Part shown: positions 26,108-35,027 of the stretch, in pieces
Numbering within the stretch: position 1 is the stretch's first letter
Layout of the letters: every line of letters begins with the position of its first letter
From: Paenibacillus sp. Root52
GTDB lineage: Bacteria; Bacillota; Bacilli; Paenibacillales; Paenibacillaceae
DNA: 64,000 nucleotides
Assembly (NCBI RefSeq): GCF_001426865.1
Contig: NZ_LMFO01000031.1
Coordinates: 62,001-126,000 of the forward strand
Direction of reading: 5' to 3'
Position numbers and translations under genes: made by a program
The notes under the pieces: model-generated
What the model saw: the letters and a program-made list of their open reading frames with translations, nothing else
Told to the model about the DNA's origin: nothing
Databases searched by the model: none

Positions 26108-28330
26108 ATGCAAGAAGGTTCGGGATACGGCCGCTGGGTTGCTGGCAAACGAAGTAAGTGGGTAACACTTCTGGTATGGATCATCATAGCGGTAGTACTC
26201 GGTCTAGTTTGGCCGGCTGTGAATGATCGGGAAACGAATAATGCTCAGGATCTGAGCGATTCCAAACCATCTGTTCAAGCTGCTGTAGTAGCTCAGAGAG
26301 AATTCCCTGGTGGGGAAGGCTTGCCAGCATTGATTGTATGGCATCAGGCTGGTGGACTCACAGATGAACATATTAAGCAGATTCAAGCGCTGACGGAGCG
26401 ACTGGATCAAGACCCTGTGGAAGAGCAGCAAGCGGTAGTACCGCTGTATCAATTGCCACCACAGGCCATTCAAGGGCAACTATCCGAAGATGGTAGCACG
26501 CTTGTTATGCCGCTCTTCTTCAACGAAGGAGCCGATGCGGAGCAGCTGGAGAAAGGCATCGATGCACTGAAGGAGAAAACGACAGAGATCTTCGGAGTGA
26601 ACCCGTTTGAAGTAGCCGTTGATGATACAAGTTCACTCAGCGCACGTGTTACAGGGCCAGTCGGTATATCGATTGATGCCAGCGGATTATTCTCTTCTGC
26701 TGACGTATCGCTGCTCATTGCAACAGTCATACTCGTGCTTGTGTTGTTGTTACTGATATATCGTTCCCCGGTACTTGCGATTATTCCAATTATCGCAGTA
26801 GGGTTCGCATATATGGTGACCAGTCCGATTCTGGGATTCATGGCAGATCAGGGATGGATCACCGTTGATGCTCAGTCTATTTCAATTATGACGGTACTCC
26901 TATTCGGAGCGGGAACGGATTACTGCCTGTTCATGATCTCTAGATTCCGCCAAATTCTCTACCATGAGCCGGACAAAAAGAAAGCTCTCTTCCAGGCGAT
27001 CACCGGTTCATCCGGTGCCATTGCCATGAGTGGTTTCACTGTCGTTGCGGCCTTGCTTGTATTGTTACTTGCTGAATATGGGGCATATCACCGTTTTGCC
27101 GTACCATTCAGTTTGTCCATCTTCATCATGTTCATTGCAAGTCTAACGCTGGTTCCAGCCTTACTCGCTATCTTCGGTCGTGGGTCGTTCTACCCGTTCG
27201 TACCGCGTACACATGAGATGGAAGTAGAACGTGCTAAGAAAAAAGGCAAACCAGCTCCAGCTCCACGCAAAGTGAAAGAAAGCTGGATCGGGCGCACGGT
27301 TGTTACGAAGCCATGGACAGTGCTGGCAGTAACTCTGGTACTCCTAGGTGGACTAGCGGTGTTCTCAACACAGATTAAATTCACATATGACCTGTTATCT
27401 TCCTTCCCGGAAGATGTCCCTTCTCGTGAAGGCTTTACCGTTATTGGAGAACAGTTCTCCCAAGGGGAATTGGCTCCAGTGAAAGTTATCATTGATGCTG
27501 AGGGTCAGGAGACGGATCTCCAATCCAAACTTGAAGCACTCGATTATGTAAGCAAAGTTGGCGATGCACAGCAGGGTGCGGAGAATGCGAACATTACAGG
27601 CTATGATGTAGAGTTCAATCTGAATCCGTACTCAATGGAAGCAATGCAGCACATTCCAGATTTGCGTGCCACTGCTGAGCAGGCATTGACGGATGCGGGA
27701 ATATCGAATGCCGATACTCACGTATGGATTGATGGCCAGACGGCTGAGCAATATGACATTGAAGTAACTGGAGAGCGCGATGCTAAGATCATTATTCCAG
27801 TGGTCATCGGCATGATTACATTGTTATTGCTGCTCTACCTGCGTTCTGTAGTCGCAACGGCATATCTGATTGCAACTGTCGTTCTATCCTTTTTCTCAGC
27901 ACTGGGACTGGGGTGGCTCATTATCCATTACGGACTTGGAGCCGATGCGATTCAAGGAGCGATTCCGCTGTATTCCTTCGTGTTCCTTGTGGCACTAGGT
28001 GAAGACTACAACATCTTCATGATCTCAAGCATCTGGCAGAAACGCAAAACAATGCCACTTCGCCAAGCCATTAAGGAAGGTGTAGGCGAGACCGGATCGG
28101 TCATCACCTCTGCGGGTCTGATCTTGGCAGGAACGTTTGCGGTATTAGCAACATTGCCGATCCAGGTGTTAGTGCAGTTCGGGATTATTACGGCTGTAGG
28201 CGTTATGCTGGATACGTTCCTGGTGCGTCCATTCATGGTACCGGCGATTACGACATTGCTAGGTAAATGGGCATTCTGGCCAGGTAAATATGTTCCGATT
28301 CCGGAGAAACAGGAAGAGAAGCAGGTTTAA
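26108..28330 (+). CDS. MMPL/RND-family transporter
   Basis: This 740-residue protein has the MMPL plan: two repeats, each with one helix, an extracellular domain and a five-helix bundle. The paired motifs G-A-G-T-D-Y-C-L-F (about residue 270) and A-L-G-E-D-Y-N-I-F (about 630) carry the conserved Asp-Tyr proton-relay pair. Bacterial MMPL proteins use proton force to export lipids, siderophores or drugs; in Firmicutes TetR-MMPL pairs usually act in efflux. GGGAGA precedes the start. The tetR gene is divergent, and a terminator follows. Confidence 0.9.
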   Translation: MQEGSGYGRWVAGKRSKWVTLLVWIIIAVVLGLVWPAVNDRETNNAQDLSDSKPSVQAAVVAQREFPGGEGLPALIVWHQAGGLTDEHIKQIQALTERLDQDPVEEQQAVVPLYQLPPQAIQGQLSEDGSTLVMPLFFNEGADAEQLEKGIDALKEKTTEIFGVNPFEVAVDDTSSLSARVTGPVGISIDASGLFSSADVSLLIATVILVLVLLLLIYRSPVLAIIPIIAVGFAYMVTSPILGFMADQGWITVDAQSISIMTVLLFGAGTDYCLFMISRFRQILYHEPDKKKALFQAITGSSGAIAMSGFTVVAALLVLLLAEYGAYHRFAVPFSLSIFIMFIASLTLVPALLAIFGRGSFYPFVPRTHEMEVERAKKKGKPAPAPRKVKESWIGRTVVTKPWTVLAVTLVLLGGLAVFSTQIKFTYDLLSSFPEDVPSREGFTVIGEQFSQGELAPVKVIIDAEGQETDLQSKLEALDYVSKVGDAQQGAENANITGYDVEFNLNPYSMEAMQHIPDLRATAEQALTDAGISNADTHVWIDGQTAEQYDIEVTGERDAKIIIPVVIGMITLLLLLYLRSVVATAYLIATVVLSFFSALGLGWLIIHYGLGADAIQGAIPLYSFVFLVALGEDYNIFMISSIWQKRKTMPLRQAIKEGVGETGSVITSAGLILAGTFAVLATLPIQVLVQFGIITAVGVMLDTFLVRPFMVPAITTLLGKWAFWPGKYVPIPEKQEEKQV

Positions 28331-28357
28331 TTTCTATCCTATGATTCGGTTATATAG

Positions 28358-28399
28358 CATGGGTGGCGGTTACGATCTAACCGCTGTCCATGTTTTTTT
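28358..28399 (+). terminator. MMPL gene terminator
   Basis: CATGGGTGGCGGTTA (28358-28372) pairs with TAACCGCTGTCCATG (28378-28392) and is followed by seven T. Confidence 0.92.
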
Positions 28400-28621
28400 G
28401 AATGATGATATAGGTACGTTGTCCAGTCTCTTTCGCTGAATCTGTGATGGAATGGTGGAACTGTAAAATATGCGGTAGATCTAAGGGCGAGTAGTGCTCT
28501 CTTTGGTCAGGAAGGTTTACGTACACACAAGTTTTGGGACATAATAGAGTGAACGTTGGTCTAGAATGGGCCGAATGCAATGAACAACAATGAGACAACC
28601 AGGGGAAGGATGAAAGCTAGC

Positions 28622-29575
28622 ATGACGAATCAACTTAATGTGTATTTTAACCATGACGGCGGTGTGGATGACCTCGTATCGCTGTTCATGCTTCTGCAGA
28701 TGGACAATGTAAATGTAACCGGGGTATCTGTTATTCCGGCAGATGGATATCTGGAGCCGGCAACGGATGCCAGCCGCAAAATCATCGATCGTTTCGGAAC
28801 ATATTCCGTAGACGTGTCCAAGTCGAATTCAAGAGGGAAAAACCCATTTCCGGCAGCATGGAGATTGCACTCCTTCTATGTAGATGCACTTCCAGTATTG
28901 AACGAGTCTGGCAAAATGGAAGCTCCATTATCCACTCTTCCTGCACATAAGCACTTGATTGAGAAGGTTCGCAATACAGAAGGCAAAACATTGCTTCTGT
29001 TCACTGGACCGTTGACTGATCTTGCACGTGCGCTGGATGAAGCACCAGATATCGAAGAGAAAATCGACAAACTAGTGTGGATGGGCGGTACGTTTGAAAA
29101 GGGTAACGTCGAGGAACCAGAACATGACGGTACAGCAGAATGGAACGTATTCTGGGACCCAGAGGCGGCATATCGTGTATGGGAAAGCGGCATTCAGATT
29201 GATCTGGTTGCACTCGAAAGCACGAACAAAGTGCCTCTCACTCCAGCAGTTCGTAACCGCTGGGCGGCAGAGCGTCGCTTCGAGGGTGTGGACTTCTTGG
29301 GTAATTGTTATGCAGGTTGTCCGCCACTCGTGTACAGTGAAACGAACTCCACTTATTATCTGTGGGATGTACTGACAACAGCTTCCGTAGGTCGCGAGGA
29401 TATCGTGAAGAAGAAAACGGTGAATTGCATCGTGATCCCGGATGGGCCAAGCCAAGGTCGTACCGTAGAACAGGCAGATGGACGTCCGGTACAATTGGTG
29501 TACGATACGGATCCAGAAGCATTCTTTACGTATATGACGGATCTCGGCAAAAAAGCTGCTCCGCAGCGTTATTAA
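28622..29575 (+). CDS. nucleoside hydrolase-like protein
   Basis: This protein of about 317 residues belongs to the inosine-uridine nucleoside hydrolase superfamily, which cleaves ribosides to base and ribose. The N-terminal calcium motif reads N-H-D-G-G-V-D-D instead of D-x-D-x-G-x-D-D, so the first Asp is Asn10. Other family features are present: T-G-P-L-T-D-L-A, W-M-G-G-T-F and A-E-W-N-V-F-W-D-P-E-A-A. The substitution may alter metal binding or substrate. The start is uncertain: ATG at 28610 or 28622 both follow GGGGAAGG, one close and one far. It is monocistronic with a large palindromic terminator. Confidence 0.8.
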   Translation: MTNQLNVYFNHDGGVDDLVSLFMLLQMDNVNVTGVSVIPADGYLEPATDASRKIIDRFGTYSVDVSKSNSRGKNPFPAAWRLHSFYVDALPVLNESGKMEAPLSTLPAHKHLIEKVRNTEGKTLLLFTGPLTDLARALDEAPDIEEKIDKLVWMGGTFEKGNVEEPEHDGTAEWNVFWDPEAAYRVWESGIQIDLVALESTNKVPLTPAVRNRWAAERRFEGVDFLGNCYAGCPPLVYSETNSTYYLWDVLTTASVGREDIVKKKTVNCIVIPDGPSQGRTVEQADGRPVQLVYDTDPEAFFTYMTDLGKKAAPQRY

Positions 29576-29614
29576 TTCAGGCAGCCGATAGGCTAGTCTC
29601 CAGCTAATAAATTT

Positions 29615-29670
29615 AATAAGCCGCTCAGCAGAGAGGAAGGAATTCCTTTCTCTGCTGAGCGGCTTATTTT
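29615..29670 (+). terminator. long palindromic terminator, probably bidirectional
   Basis: A stem of more than 20 bp (AATAAGCCGCTCAGCAGAGA... with ...TCTCTGCTGAGCGGCTTATT) lies between convergent genes and ends in TTTT on the plus strand. Confidence 0.9.
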
Positions 29671-29694
29671 GCATGGAGGCGCAGCCTCCCATGC
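29671..29694. other. second adjacent hairpin
   Basis: GCATGGAGGC and GCCTCCCATGC pair around GCA directly after the long terminator, at the 3' end of the chemoreceptor gene. No T-run follows on either strand. Confidence 0.5.
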
Positions 29695-29712
29695 AATGTT
29701 GTTTGTCTCGCT

Positions 29713-31431
29713 CTATATTTTAAAGCGGGCAATCAGTCCGTTCAGTTCACTGGACAACACACGCAGACTCTCGGCAGACGCGCTGATCTCACCCATCGAC
29801 TGCAATTGGCCGCCAGTTGCGGCAGACACCTCTTGAATGCTGGATGAGGATTCACGCGAGATGTGCTCCATATTTTCGACAGAGGCTGAGATTTCTTCTG
29901 CACTGGCAGAGAGCTGTTCTGAAGCGGCAGACACCTCATGTAAACGCTCGTTGATCGTATCGATTCCCGAGTGAATGGAGGTGAACGAACGTCCCGCTTC
30001 CTGTACAACGACGAGTCCTGACTGGACTTCGGTTGTACTTGCGCTCATATGGTCAGATAAGACTTGAGTTTGGCGCGTGATTTCGGCAATTAGCTCTGAC
30101 ACATGCAGGGAAGACTGTTCGGATTCGGTGGCGAGCTTACGCACTTCGGAAGCCACCACGGCGAATCCATTGCCATGTTCCCCGGCACGAGCAGCTTCAA
30201 TGCTGGCATTGAGTGCAAGCAAACTGGTCTGGGACGCAATTCCCTTCATCAGATGAGCGACAGATTCAATCTTGCTGGAGTATTGCTCCAACTGTAAGGT
30301 GGATACGGACATTTGCGTATTGGCCTGATGAATTTTGTCCATTCGATCAATCGCAGTGTTAATGTTTGCTTGCCCTTGTACCGCATTATGGGTTGTTTCC
30401 TGAGATACACCCGCAACGAGCGATGCGGAGTGAGCGATATGCTGCATGCTACGTGTGATTTCCTCCATGGCAGTGGTAACTTCACCTGCTCGGGCAACCT
30501 GTTCAGCGGCTCCCTGAGCCGTATGGTCTGTGTGCTTTGCGATCCGCTGGCTGGCTTCGACCGTTGCTCTAGAGTGAACAGACACACCTTCGGCGGCTTT
30601 GAGCAAGGAATCGGAGCTTTTGCGAATACCAGCCATCACATTGCGGGTATCGGTGACGAGATGTTTGAACTCGGTAGCAAGTTGACCGACCTCATCCTTA
30701 CGTCCTAGCTCCACATCGACCGTTAGATCGCCTTTTCCTACTTGGGCGATGATCTTCTTAAGTCTGACGAGAGGGCGTGTCAGGTAATGAGCGAATCCAT
30801 ATACAAGTAGTACGCTGAGCAAAACAATGACCAGTGCCGTCCAGATCATCGTCATGCGATTACGTGCCATCAGCTCATAGACAGCCGTGGAGTCTAGGTC
30901 TGCACTTACAATGCCGAGTACTTCCCCGTTGGTACCGTGAATCGGTACATAGGCAGTAATGGTTGCCCCATACTCGTCTTGGGTGAGTTCTCCATGTACA
31001 GACTCGTTATTAGCAAAAGCCTGAAGCATACCTTCATAATGAGTATCCTCTGCTGATCCGTAGGGCGAAAAATCATCCTCCGACACGTCGGCAGCCGCAC
31101 CGTCGACTACATAATAATATGTGGCTGTTCCGTTCTCTTCTCGTTTACCAAGAGTGTACAGATATTTCAATCCATTGGCTTCACGCAGCTGGCTAAGCTG
31201 TTCGCGCAAGGTTCCGTAATAGGCAGTTTCATTCTGTCCCGTACTGAGTGGTGCATATTGAGTCACGTCTATGGATTGTGCCGCTCGTTCGGCAACCGCC
31301 TGAGCCTGCATTCCCATGGATTGTTCAACAAGTTCAGCAGATGAACGGTACATCGTCACACCAAGCACGGCTCCAGCCGCTAGCATGAGGCATGAAAAAA
31401 ACAAAAAGATACGCATAAACAAACTGTTCAT
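29713..31431 (-). CDS. methyl-accepting chemotaxis protein
   Basis: This 572-residue transmembrane receptor has TM1 (about 7-28), an extracellular Cache-type sensor (about 30-185), TM2 (about 192-214) and a HAMP domain (about 215-265). A long cytoplasmic coiled coil follows. Its signalling tip is recognisable as A-L-N-A-S-I-E-A-A-R-A-G-E-H-G-N-G-F-A-V, then E-V-R-K-L-A-T-E-S. It signals to CheA/CheW to bias flagellar rotation. The ligand is unknown. It is monocistronic; no other chemotaxis genes are near. Confidence 0.93.
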   Translation of the reverse strand: MNSLFMRIFLFFSCLMLAAGAVLGVTMYRSSAELVEQSMGMQAQAVAERAAQSIDVTQYAPLSTGQNETAYYGTLREQLSQLREANGLKYLYTLGKREENGTATYYYVVDGAAADVSEDDFSPYGSAEDTHYEGMLQAFANNESVHGELTQDEYGATITAYVPIHGTNGEVLGIVSADLDSTAVYELMARNRMTMIWTALVIVLLSVLLVYGFAHYLTRPLVRLKKIIAQVGKGDLTVDVELGRKDEVGQLATEFKHLVTDTRNVMAGIRKSSDSLLKAAEGVSVHSRATVEASQRIAKHTDHTAQGAAEQVARAGEVTTAMEEITRSMQHIAHSASLVAGVSQETTHNAVQGQANINTAIDRMDKIHQANTQMSVSTLQLEQYSSKIESVAHLMKGIASQTSLLALNASIEAARAGEHGNGFAVVASEVRKLATESEQSSLHVSELIAEITRQTQVLSDHMSASTTEVQSGLVVVQEAGRSFTSIHSGIDTINERLHEVSAASEQLSASAEEISASVENMEHISRESSSSIQEVSAATGGQLQSMGEISASAESLRVLSSELNGLIARFKI

Positions 31432-31597
31432 TAGTTGTATTACTCCCCCTTTTTAGCAGTAAACGGTTGTAGCTATTGATCGATATTGATACGACTTTCT
31501 AGATATGGGTCAGACGTGCAGTGTGCTGGGTTGAACATGGATAAAACGAATATGTATGTGTATTGCTGTATTCAACGTGCTGGCTTCATATGCGTGT

Positions 31598-31634
31598 CAA
31601 AAAGGTAGGTGCCATGAAGTAGCTGTTCACCTTC
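31598..31634 (-). terminator. possible terminator of the DUF3105 gene
   Basis: On the minus strand AAGGTGAACAGC and GCACCTACCTT can pair imperfectly and are followed by five T, about 90 bases past the stop codon. Confidence 0.4.
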
Positions 31635-31725
31635 AAATATCGGCATTTCAGGGATAAAGAATTAGCCCCCGAATGCAGTTCATCCAGGAGCTTGTTTACT
31701 CTGATTAGATTGAAGCTATATTATG

Positions 31726-32469
31726 TTACATCGTTCCCCCGCCTTGGCGAATTGAAGCTGGGATCTTTTCTGGCCCTTGATTGATGTACTTTTGAATAAA
31801 AGCACCTACCTTCGCATCATCAAACGTGGCGAGTTTCATCGTCTTCGTCCAGGCAGTCACAACGACCTCGCTACCTTCGGGAATGTCCTTGTTAGGAACG
31901 GCAAGGATCCCTGCGCCAGCTTCACGGAACTTAGTTAGGTATTTCAGGTGATCTTTGAGCTGATCAGTCGCATCTTCACGATAATAAATAATGATATCCC
32001 CATGCTCCAGATTGTGTACCAGATAGGGATAGCCAGGGAAGTCGGTATAGAACCCAAACTTGATATCATGTGGATTATGAGGCCCTGAGGTGGGAATGGT
32101 CATCTCATAGTTGATCGGGTCTTCTGTATGGCTAGCTCCATAATACGGGTCGTCCGTCACATCAATGGTGGCATTGGCGTTCAGATCAGCAATATTGTAT
32201 TTGGTGAATGCGCCCTGCATGAAGAAGAGAGCGATCACAACGATGGATACTCCGAGCATAGCGTGTGCTGTGGTTCGGATAATTCGACTTTTCTTTTTCA
32301 CGATGGCTCGCTCATCCTTTTTCATATGGGCGACAATAGAGCCTTGCGTGCGTGAAGCCCAGACGTAGGCAACGATAGATAACAACAGAATAACTGCGCC
32401 GATGATGAGCCACAGGTAGGATGTGCCCGCCTCGTGATTCATCTGCATGTGATCCATATGTGGATCCAT
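31726..32469 (-). CDS. DUF3105 membrane protein with His/Met-rich N-terminus
   Basis: This 247-residue protein starts with a metal-ligand-rich segment (M-D-P-H-M-D-H-M-Q-M-N-H). Two membrane helices follow (about 18-38 and 68-88), then an extracytoplasmic DUF3105 domain with T-S-G-P-H-N-P-H and H-N-L-E-H-G-D. The function of DUF3105 is not established. The His/Met cluster resembles copper-binding segments. Two copies of an ACACTA-N7-TAGTGT dyad, similar in style to BlaI/CopY operators, lie upstream. Metal handling is therefore an inference. AAGAGGA precedes the start. Confidence 0.8.
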   Translation of the reverse strand: MDPHMDHMQMNHEAGTSYLWLIIGAVILLLSIVAYVWASRTQGSIVAHMKKDERAIVKKKSRIIRTTAHAMLGVSIVVIALFFMQGAFTKYNIADLNANATIDVTDDPYYGASHTEDPINYEMTIPTSGPHNPHDIKFGFYTDFPGYPYLVHNLEHGDIIIYYREDATDQLKDHLKYLTKFREAGAGILAVPNKDIPEGSEVVVTAWTKTMKLATFDDAKVGAFIQKYINQGPEKIPASIRQGGGTM

Positions 32470-32514
32470 AACTATCCTCTTCTTTCTTCGTTTAAAATAA
32501 AATCATCATTCATT

Positions 32515-32533
32515 ACACTACATTATGTAGTGT
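32515..32533. promoter_or_regulatory. operator dyad 1 upstream of the DUF3105 gene
   Basis: ACACTACATTATGTAGTGT is a perfect 9-1-9 palindrome 46 bases upstream of the DUF3105 start. Its core TACA-N3-TGTA resembles BlaI/CopY-type sites. Confidence 0.65.
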
Positions 32534-32657
32534 TAATGGCGTTACACACTCTATTTCCGATCAGTACACTAGGATGTACCGCAGATTAGATGCGAAAACG
32601 ATAGACAAATGGGTATTCTCCTTAGATATCCAATACGTAAATAAAACCATATCTAAT

Positions 32658-32680
32658 TTACACTACACATTATAGTGTAA
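32658..32680. promoter_or_regulatory. operator dyad 2 with the same half-sites
   Basis: TTACACTA-N7-TAGTGTAA repeats the half-sites and N7 spacing of the dyad at 32515, with centres 145 bp apart. The inner seven bases differ, so the arms appear to be the recognised part. Confidence 0.6.
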
Positions 32681-32794
32681 GCATGTGGATCGTGCAATCT
32701 TTGTGCGAGATACACGACATTTTTTCAAATTGAATTCAAGTTTCAAGTTTAACATATGCTCTGTTCCACATTATAGTTGTTCTATAGTTATAAC

Positions 32795-32830
32795 AAAAAG
32801 GCTCCCGTTGCCTAAGCAAGAGAACCTTTC
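32795..32830 (-). terminator. terminator of zinc-ribbon membrane protein gene
   Basis: On the minus strand AAGGTTCTC pairs with GGGAGCCTT and is followed by TTT, about 40 bases after the stop codon. Confidence 0.75.
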
Positions 32831-32869
32831 GGAATATCGTATTGATGATCGATTACCTCTAGTAGACGA

Positions 32870-33799
32870 CTACAACCGCCAGAATGAAGAGTAGAACAAG
32901 CTCAAGATGCTAAGCAATGTCTCAATGAGCAAACGATATACGACATAGACTAGCACGATGTTAGCGATGAGCACCGTATAAATGCTGTCGATCACGGCTT
33001 TGGAACGGTTCAATGGATATTGGAACACGACTGCATTCATGCCTACGAGCACAATAATATAAGCAATCGCGACAAAATACATCGAGAAGGAGAGAGAGAT
33101 AATCGTAAATACGTTCGCCAGAACGAGCGCAGCCACCGCAGGAACCAATAATGCTCCGTACTGGGCTACTAGAATTTTGGGGTGGAACGTAAGTTTCTCT
33201 ACTTTCAAAATGATATACATTAAAGCTACCGCAATAATTAGCATGATGGCTGTAAGCAATAGTGGTCTTACGAATCCACTTACGAATATGCCAGGAATGT
33301 CCATAGAGCTAAAAGAAATCAAGAAGTATGTAGAAGATAAAACTGCAATTAAAGCCATGGTTAACCATCCATTTAATGAATGCTGTTCACCAACGGTTTT
33401 CATAGCTTGGTAAGGACGGACAAGAACGCTAAGGAAATAAGATGCATATTGTTTACTTACTTCTTTGGCTTGCTGAACTTTCTCATTTTGCATCATATTG
33501 TTCCATTGATTGTTCTGAGGATCACCAGACGCCTGATTTTCGGTAGCCTGCGCCTGTTCTTGCGGTTGTCGAATCGGAATGGGTGCCGACAGGTTCGAGT
33601 TCGAATCTTTAGGTGCATGATTAGGAGAGTCTTGTTTACTCGACCAATGCGTATATTCAGACTCCGATGCAGCAGCCGATTCTTGACTCGGAGCAGAGCT
33701 AGCAGGGGAAGAAGTCGAAGCAACCTCGGTCAGGTTCGATCCGCACCTCTCGCAAAAGCTAGCATTTTCATTTTCATGATTACATACTGGGCATTTCAT
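32870..33799 (-). CDS. zinc-ribbon, YIP1-like membrane protein
   Basis: This 309-residue protein starts with a zinc ribbon (C-P-V-C at 3-6, C-E-R-C-G near 17-20). A Ser/Gln/Asn-rich linker (about 25-110) and five membrane helices in the C-terminal half follow. The helical part resembles YIP1-type domains. The start at 33799 is chosen for GGAGG eight bases upstream; the ATG 15 bases earlier overlaps that site. The gene is monocistronic. The function is unknown. Confidence 0.75.
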   Translation of the reverse strand: MKCPVCNHENENASFCERCGSNLTEVASTSSPASSAPSQESAAASESEYTHWSSKQDSPNHAPKDSNSNLSAPIPIRQPQEQAQATENQASGDPQNNQWNNMMQNEKVQQAKEVSKQYASYFLSVLVRPYQAMKTVGEQHSLNGWLTMALIAVLSSTYFLISFSSMDIPGIFVSGFVRPLLLTAIMLIIAVALMYIILKVEKLTFHPKILVAQYGALLVPAVAALVLANVFTIISLSFSMYFVAIAYIIVLVGMNAVVFQYPLNRSKAVIDSIYTVLIANIVLVYVVYRLLIETLLSILSLFYSSFWRL

Positions 33800-34211
33800 G
33801 ATATAAGCCTCCATTTCATTTATTTAGACATTTTGTCTTATTTTAAGGGTTAATGCAGAAGTTTGTCCATGACTTCCATTGAATTCTACAAGGAATTTAT
33901 GAGAATGAAGTTTGTATTTATGATCATATTTAACTCTTACACAGTTTATGTCCGTCGTAAGTATGATGGTTCTTTCTGTAGCGAATGTAATGGATAGAAA
34001 ACGTAGTCTGCGGGTATACTTTTACCACTTCAATCCTTTGTTAAGCCGCGTTAAGTACAGATATAAATACGTTTCAATCCATGTAATGTTCGCTTTTATG
34101 AGATATTTGTAGGTGAAGTTCATCTTTTGGGTTGCTCAATACAGAACATTTATGTATAATCAGACGTGTTAATACGTTTAATGTACGGTAGTAAATGATG
34201 TAGGTGAGTTC
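33800..34211. other. 411-bp intergenic region
   Basis: I see no gene in it. It contains the promoter of the DUF2294 gene at 34132-34160 and presumably the promoter of the zinc-ribbon gene near 33810-33900. Confidence 0.55.
34132..34160 (+). promoter_or_regulatory. promoter of the DUF2294 gene
   Basis: TTGCTC (34132-34137) and TATAAT (34155-34160) are spaced by 17 bases, about 50 bases before the start codon. Confidence 0.65.
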
Positions 34212-34556
34212 ATGGAACTGCTGGACAGTAATGAGAGCAAGAAGAAGATGTGCCAATACTATAATGAAATTTCGAAGGAACTGTTCGGCTTCGGGACAAC
34301 TCTCCTGAGAGTGACCGTAGATCAGAATATTGTTACCTTCTTTGCGAAGCACCGACGTTCGCCGCGCTCTGACGCCCTGGAAGGGGAGGCCCCCGGCTTG
34401 AAGCTGGAAGTGGACTTCCGCATGTCTGTCTTATATAAGAAGAAATTCAGGGAGAAGTTAGAGCAACACATGGGTTTGCCAATTGAAGCTGTTTTAAGGG
34501 ATTATGATGCGTCCACGCAGTGGGCCATTACCAATGTGATTTTGGAGCAAGCATAG
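34212..34556 (+). CDS. DUF2294 family protein
   Basis: This 114-residue soluble protein matches DUF2294 by length and pattern: an N-terminal helix ending G-F-G-T-T-L-L-R-V-T-V-D, then S-V-L-Y-K-K-K-F-R-E-K-L-E, then a C-terminal I-E-A-V-L-R-D-Y-D. The family has no firm function. A ribosome-binding site (TAGGTGAG) lies upstream. It is monocistronic, with a promoter and terminator of its own. Confidence 0.72.
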   Translation: MELLDSNESKKKMCQYYNEISKELFGFGTTLLRVTVDQNIVTFFAKHRRSPRSDALEGEAPGLKLEVDFRMSVLYKKKFREKLEQHMGLPIEAVLRDYDASTQWAITNVILEQA

Positions 34557-34714
34557 ATGGATTACCGGGATATTCCTGTTGATGCATACGATCATTGCGC
34601 CTGAGAATCATATGGATTCTGACAATTTCATACGATGGCGTCTGTCTTTGGATTGATTCTGAAGCAGAAACCGATGATGTACCGGCTACGGGTGTCGCTT
34701 TCCTTTGTTTACGA

Positions 34715-34760
34715 AGAAAAGTGTTCTTGTTCACACAAGAATGCTTTTCTTTTTGTTTTT
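34715..34760 (+). terminator. terminator of DUF2294 gene
   Basis: AGAAAAGTGTTCTTGT pairs with ACAAGAATGCTTTTCT around TCAC and is followed by TTTTGTTTTT. It abuts repeat element copy B. Confidence 0.9.
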
Positions 34761-34761
34761 T

Positions 34762-34982
34762 AAGTTGAATTAGCCATTCATAACACAAATGCTCCGAAAA
34801 CAGAAAACCTTTCGATCGTCGTTATCCCCTGATTTCTTTTATTCCCTTATATAAGGGAGAAATCTTGTGATAGCTTATGCTTCCGAAGCAGCTTTCTTAC
34901 AGAAAGCTTTTAGGCGAACACTTCGTTTCTCCAGGTTCTTTCTGATTTCTTCGTTACTTGTGTTATCAAGCTAGTTCAACTT
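34762..34982 (-). repeat. structured inverted-repeat element, copy B (221 bp)
   Basis: The ends AAGTTGAATTAGCC...ATAACAC and GTGTTAT...CTAGTTCAACTT are inverted repeats. The interior on the minus strand carries AAAGCTTTCTGTAAGAAAGCT-type and AAATCAGGGGATAAC segments shared with the other copies. Its apical hairpin CCCTTATATAAGGG differs from the others but stays paired. It lies just upstream of the binding-protein gene. Confidence 0.85.
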
Positions 34983-35027
34983 CATAAATTGCGCTGTAAA
35001 AACACACATATCAGGGGGATTAGGATC

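Larger units (their letters stand above)
32470..32869. other. 400-bp intergenic region with two dyads and a terminator
   Basis: No gene is visible. The region holds the two ACACTA-N7-TAGTGT dyads and the terminator of the zinc-ribbon membrane gene at 32795-32830. Confidence 0.6.

Noticed and set aside
34528..34788. Minus-strand open frame after the DUF2294 gene
   Set aside because: It overlaps the terminator hairpin and the DUF2294 3' end and has no ribosome-binding site.
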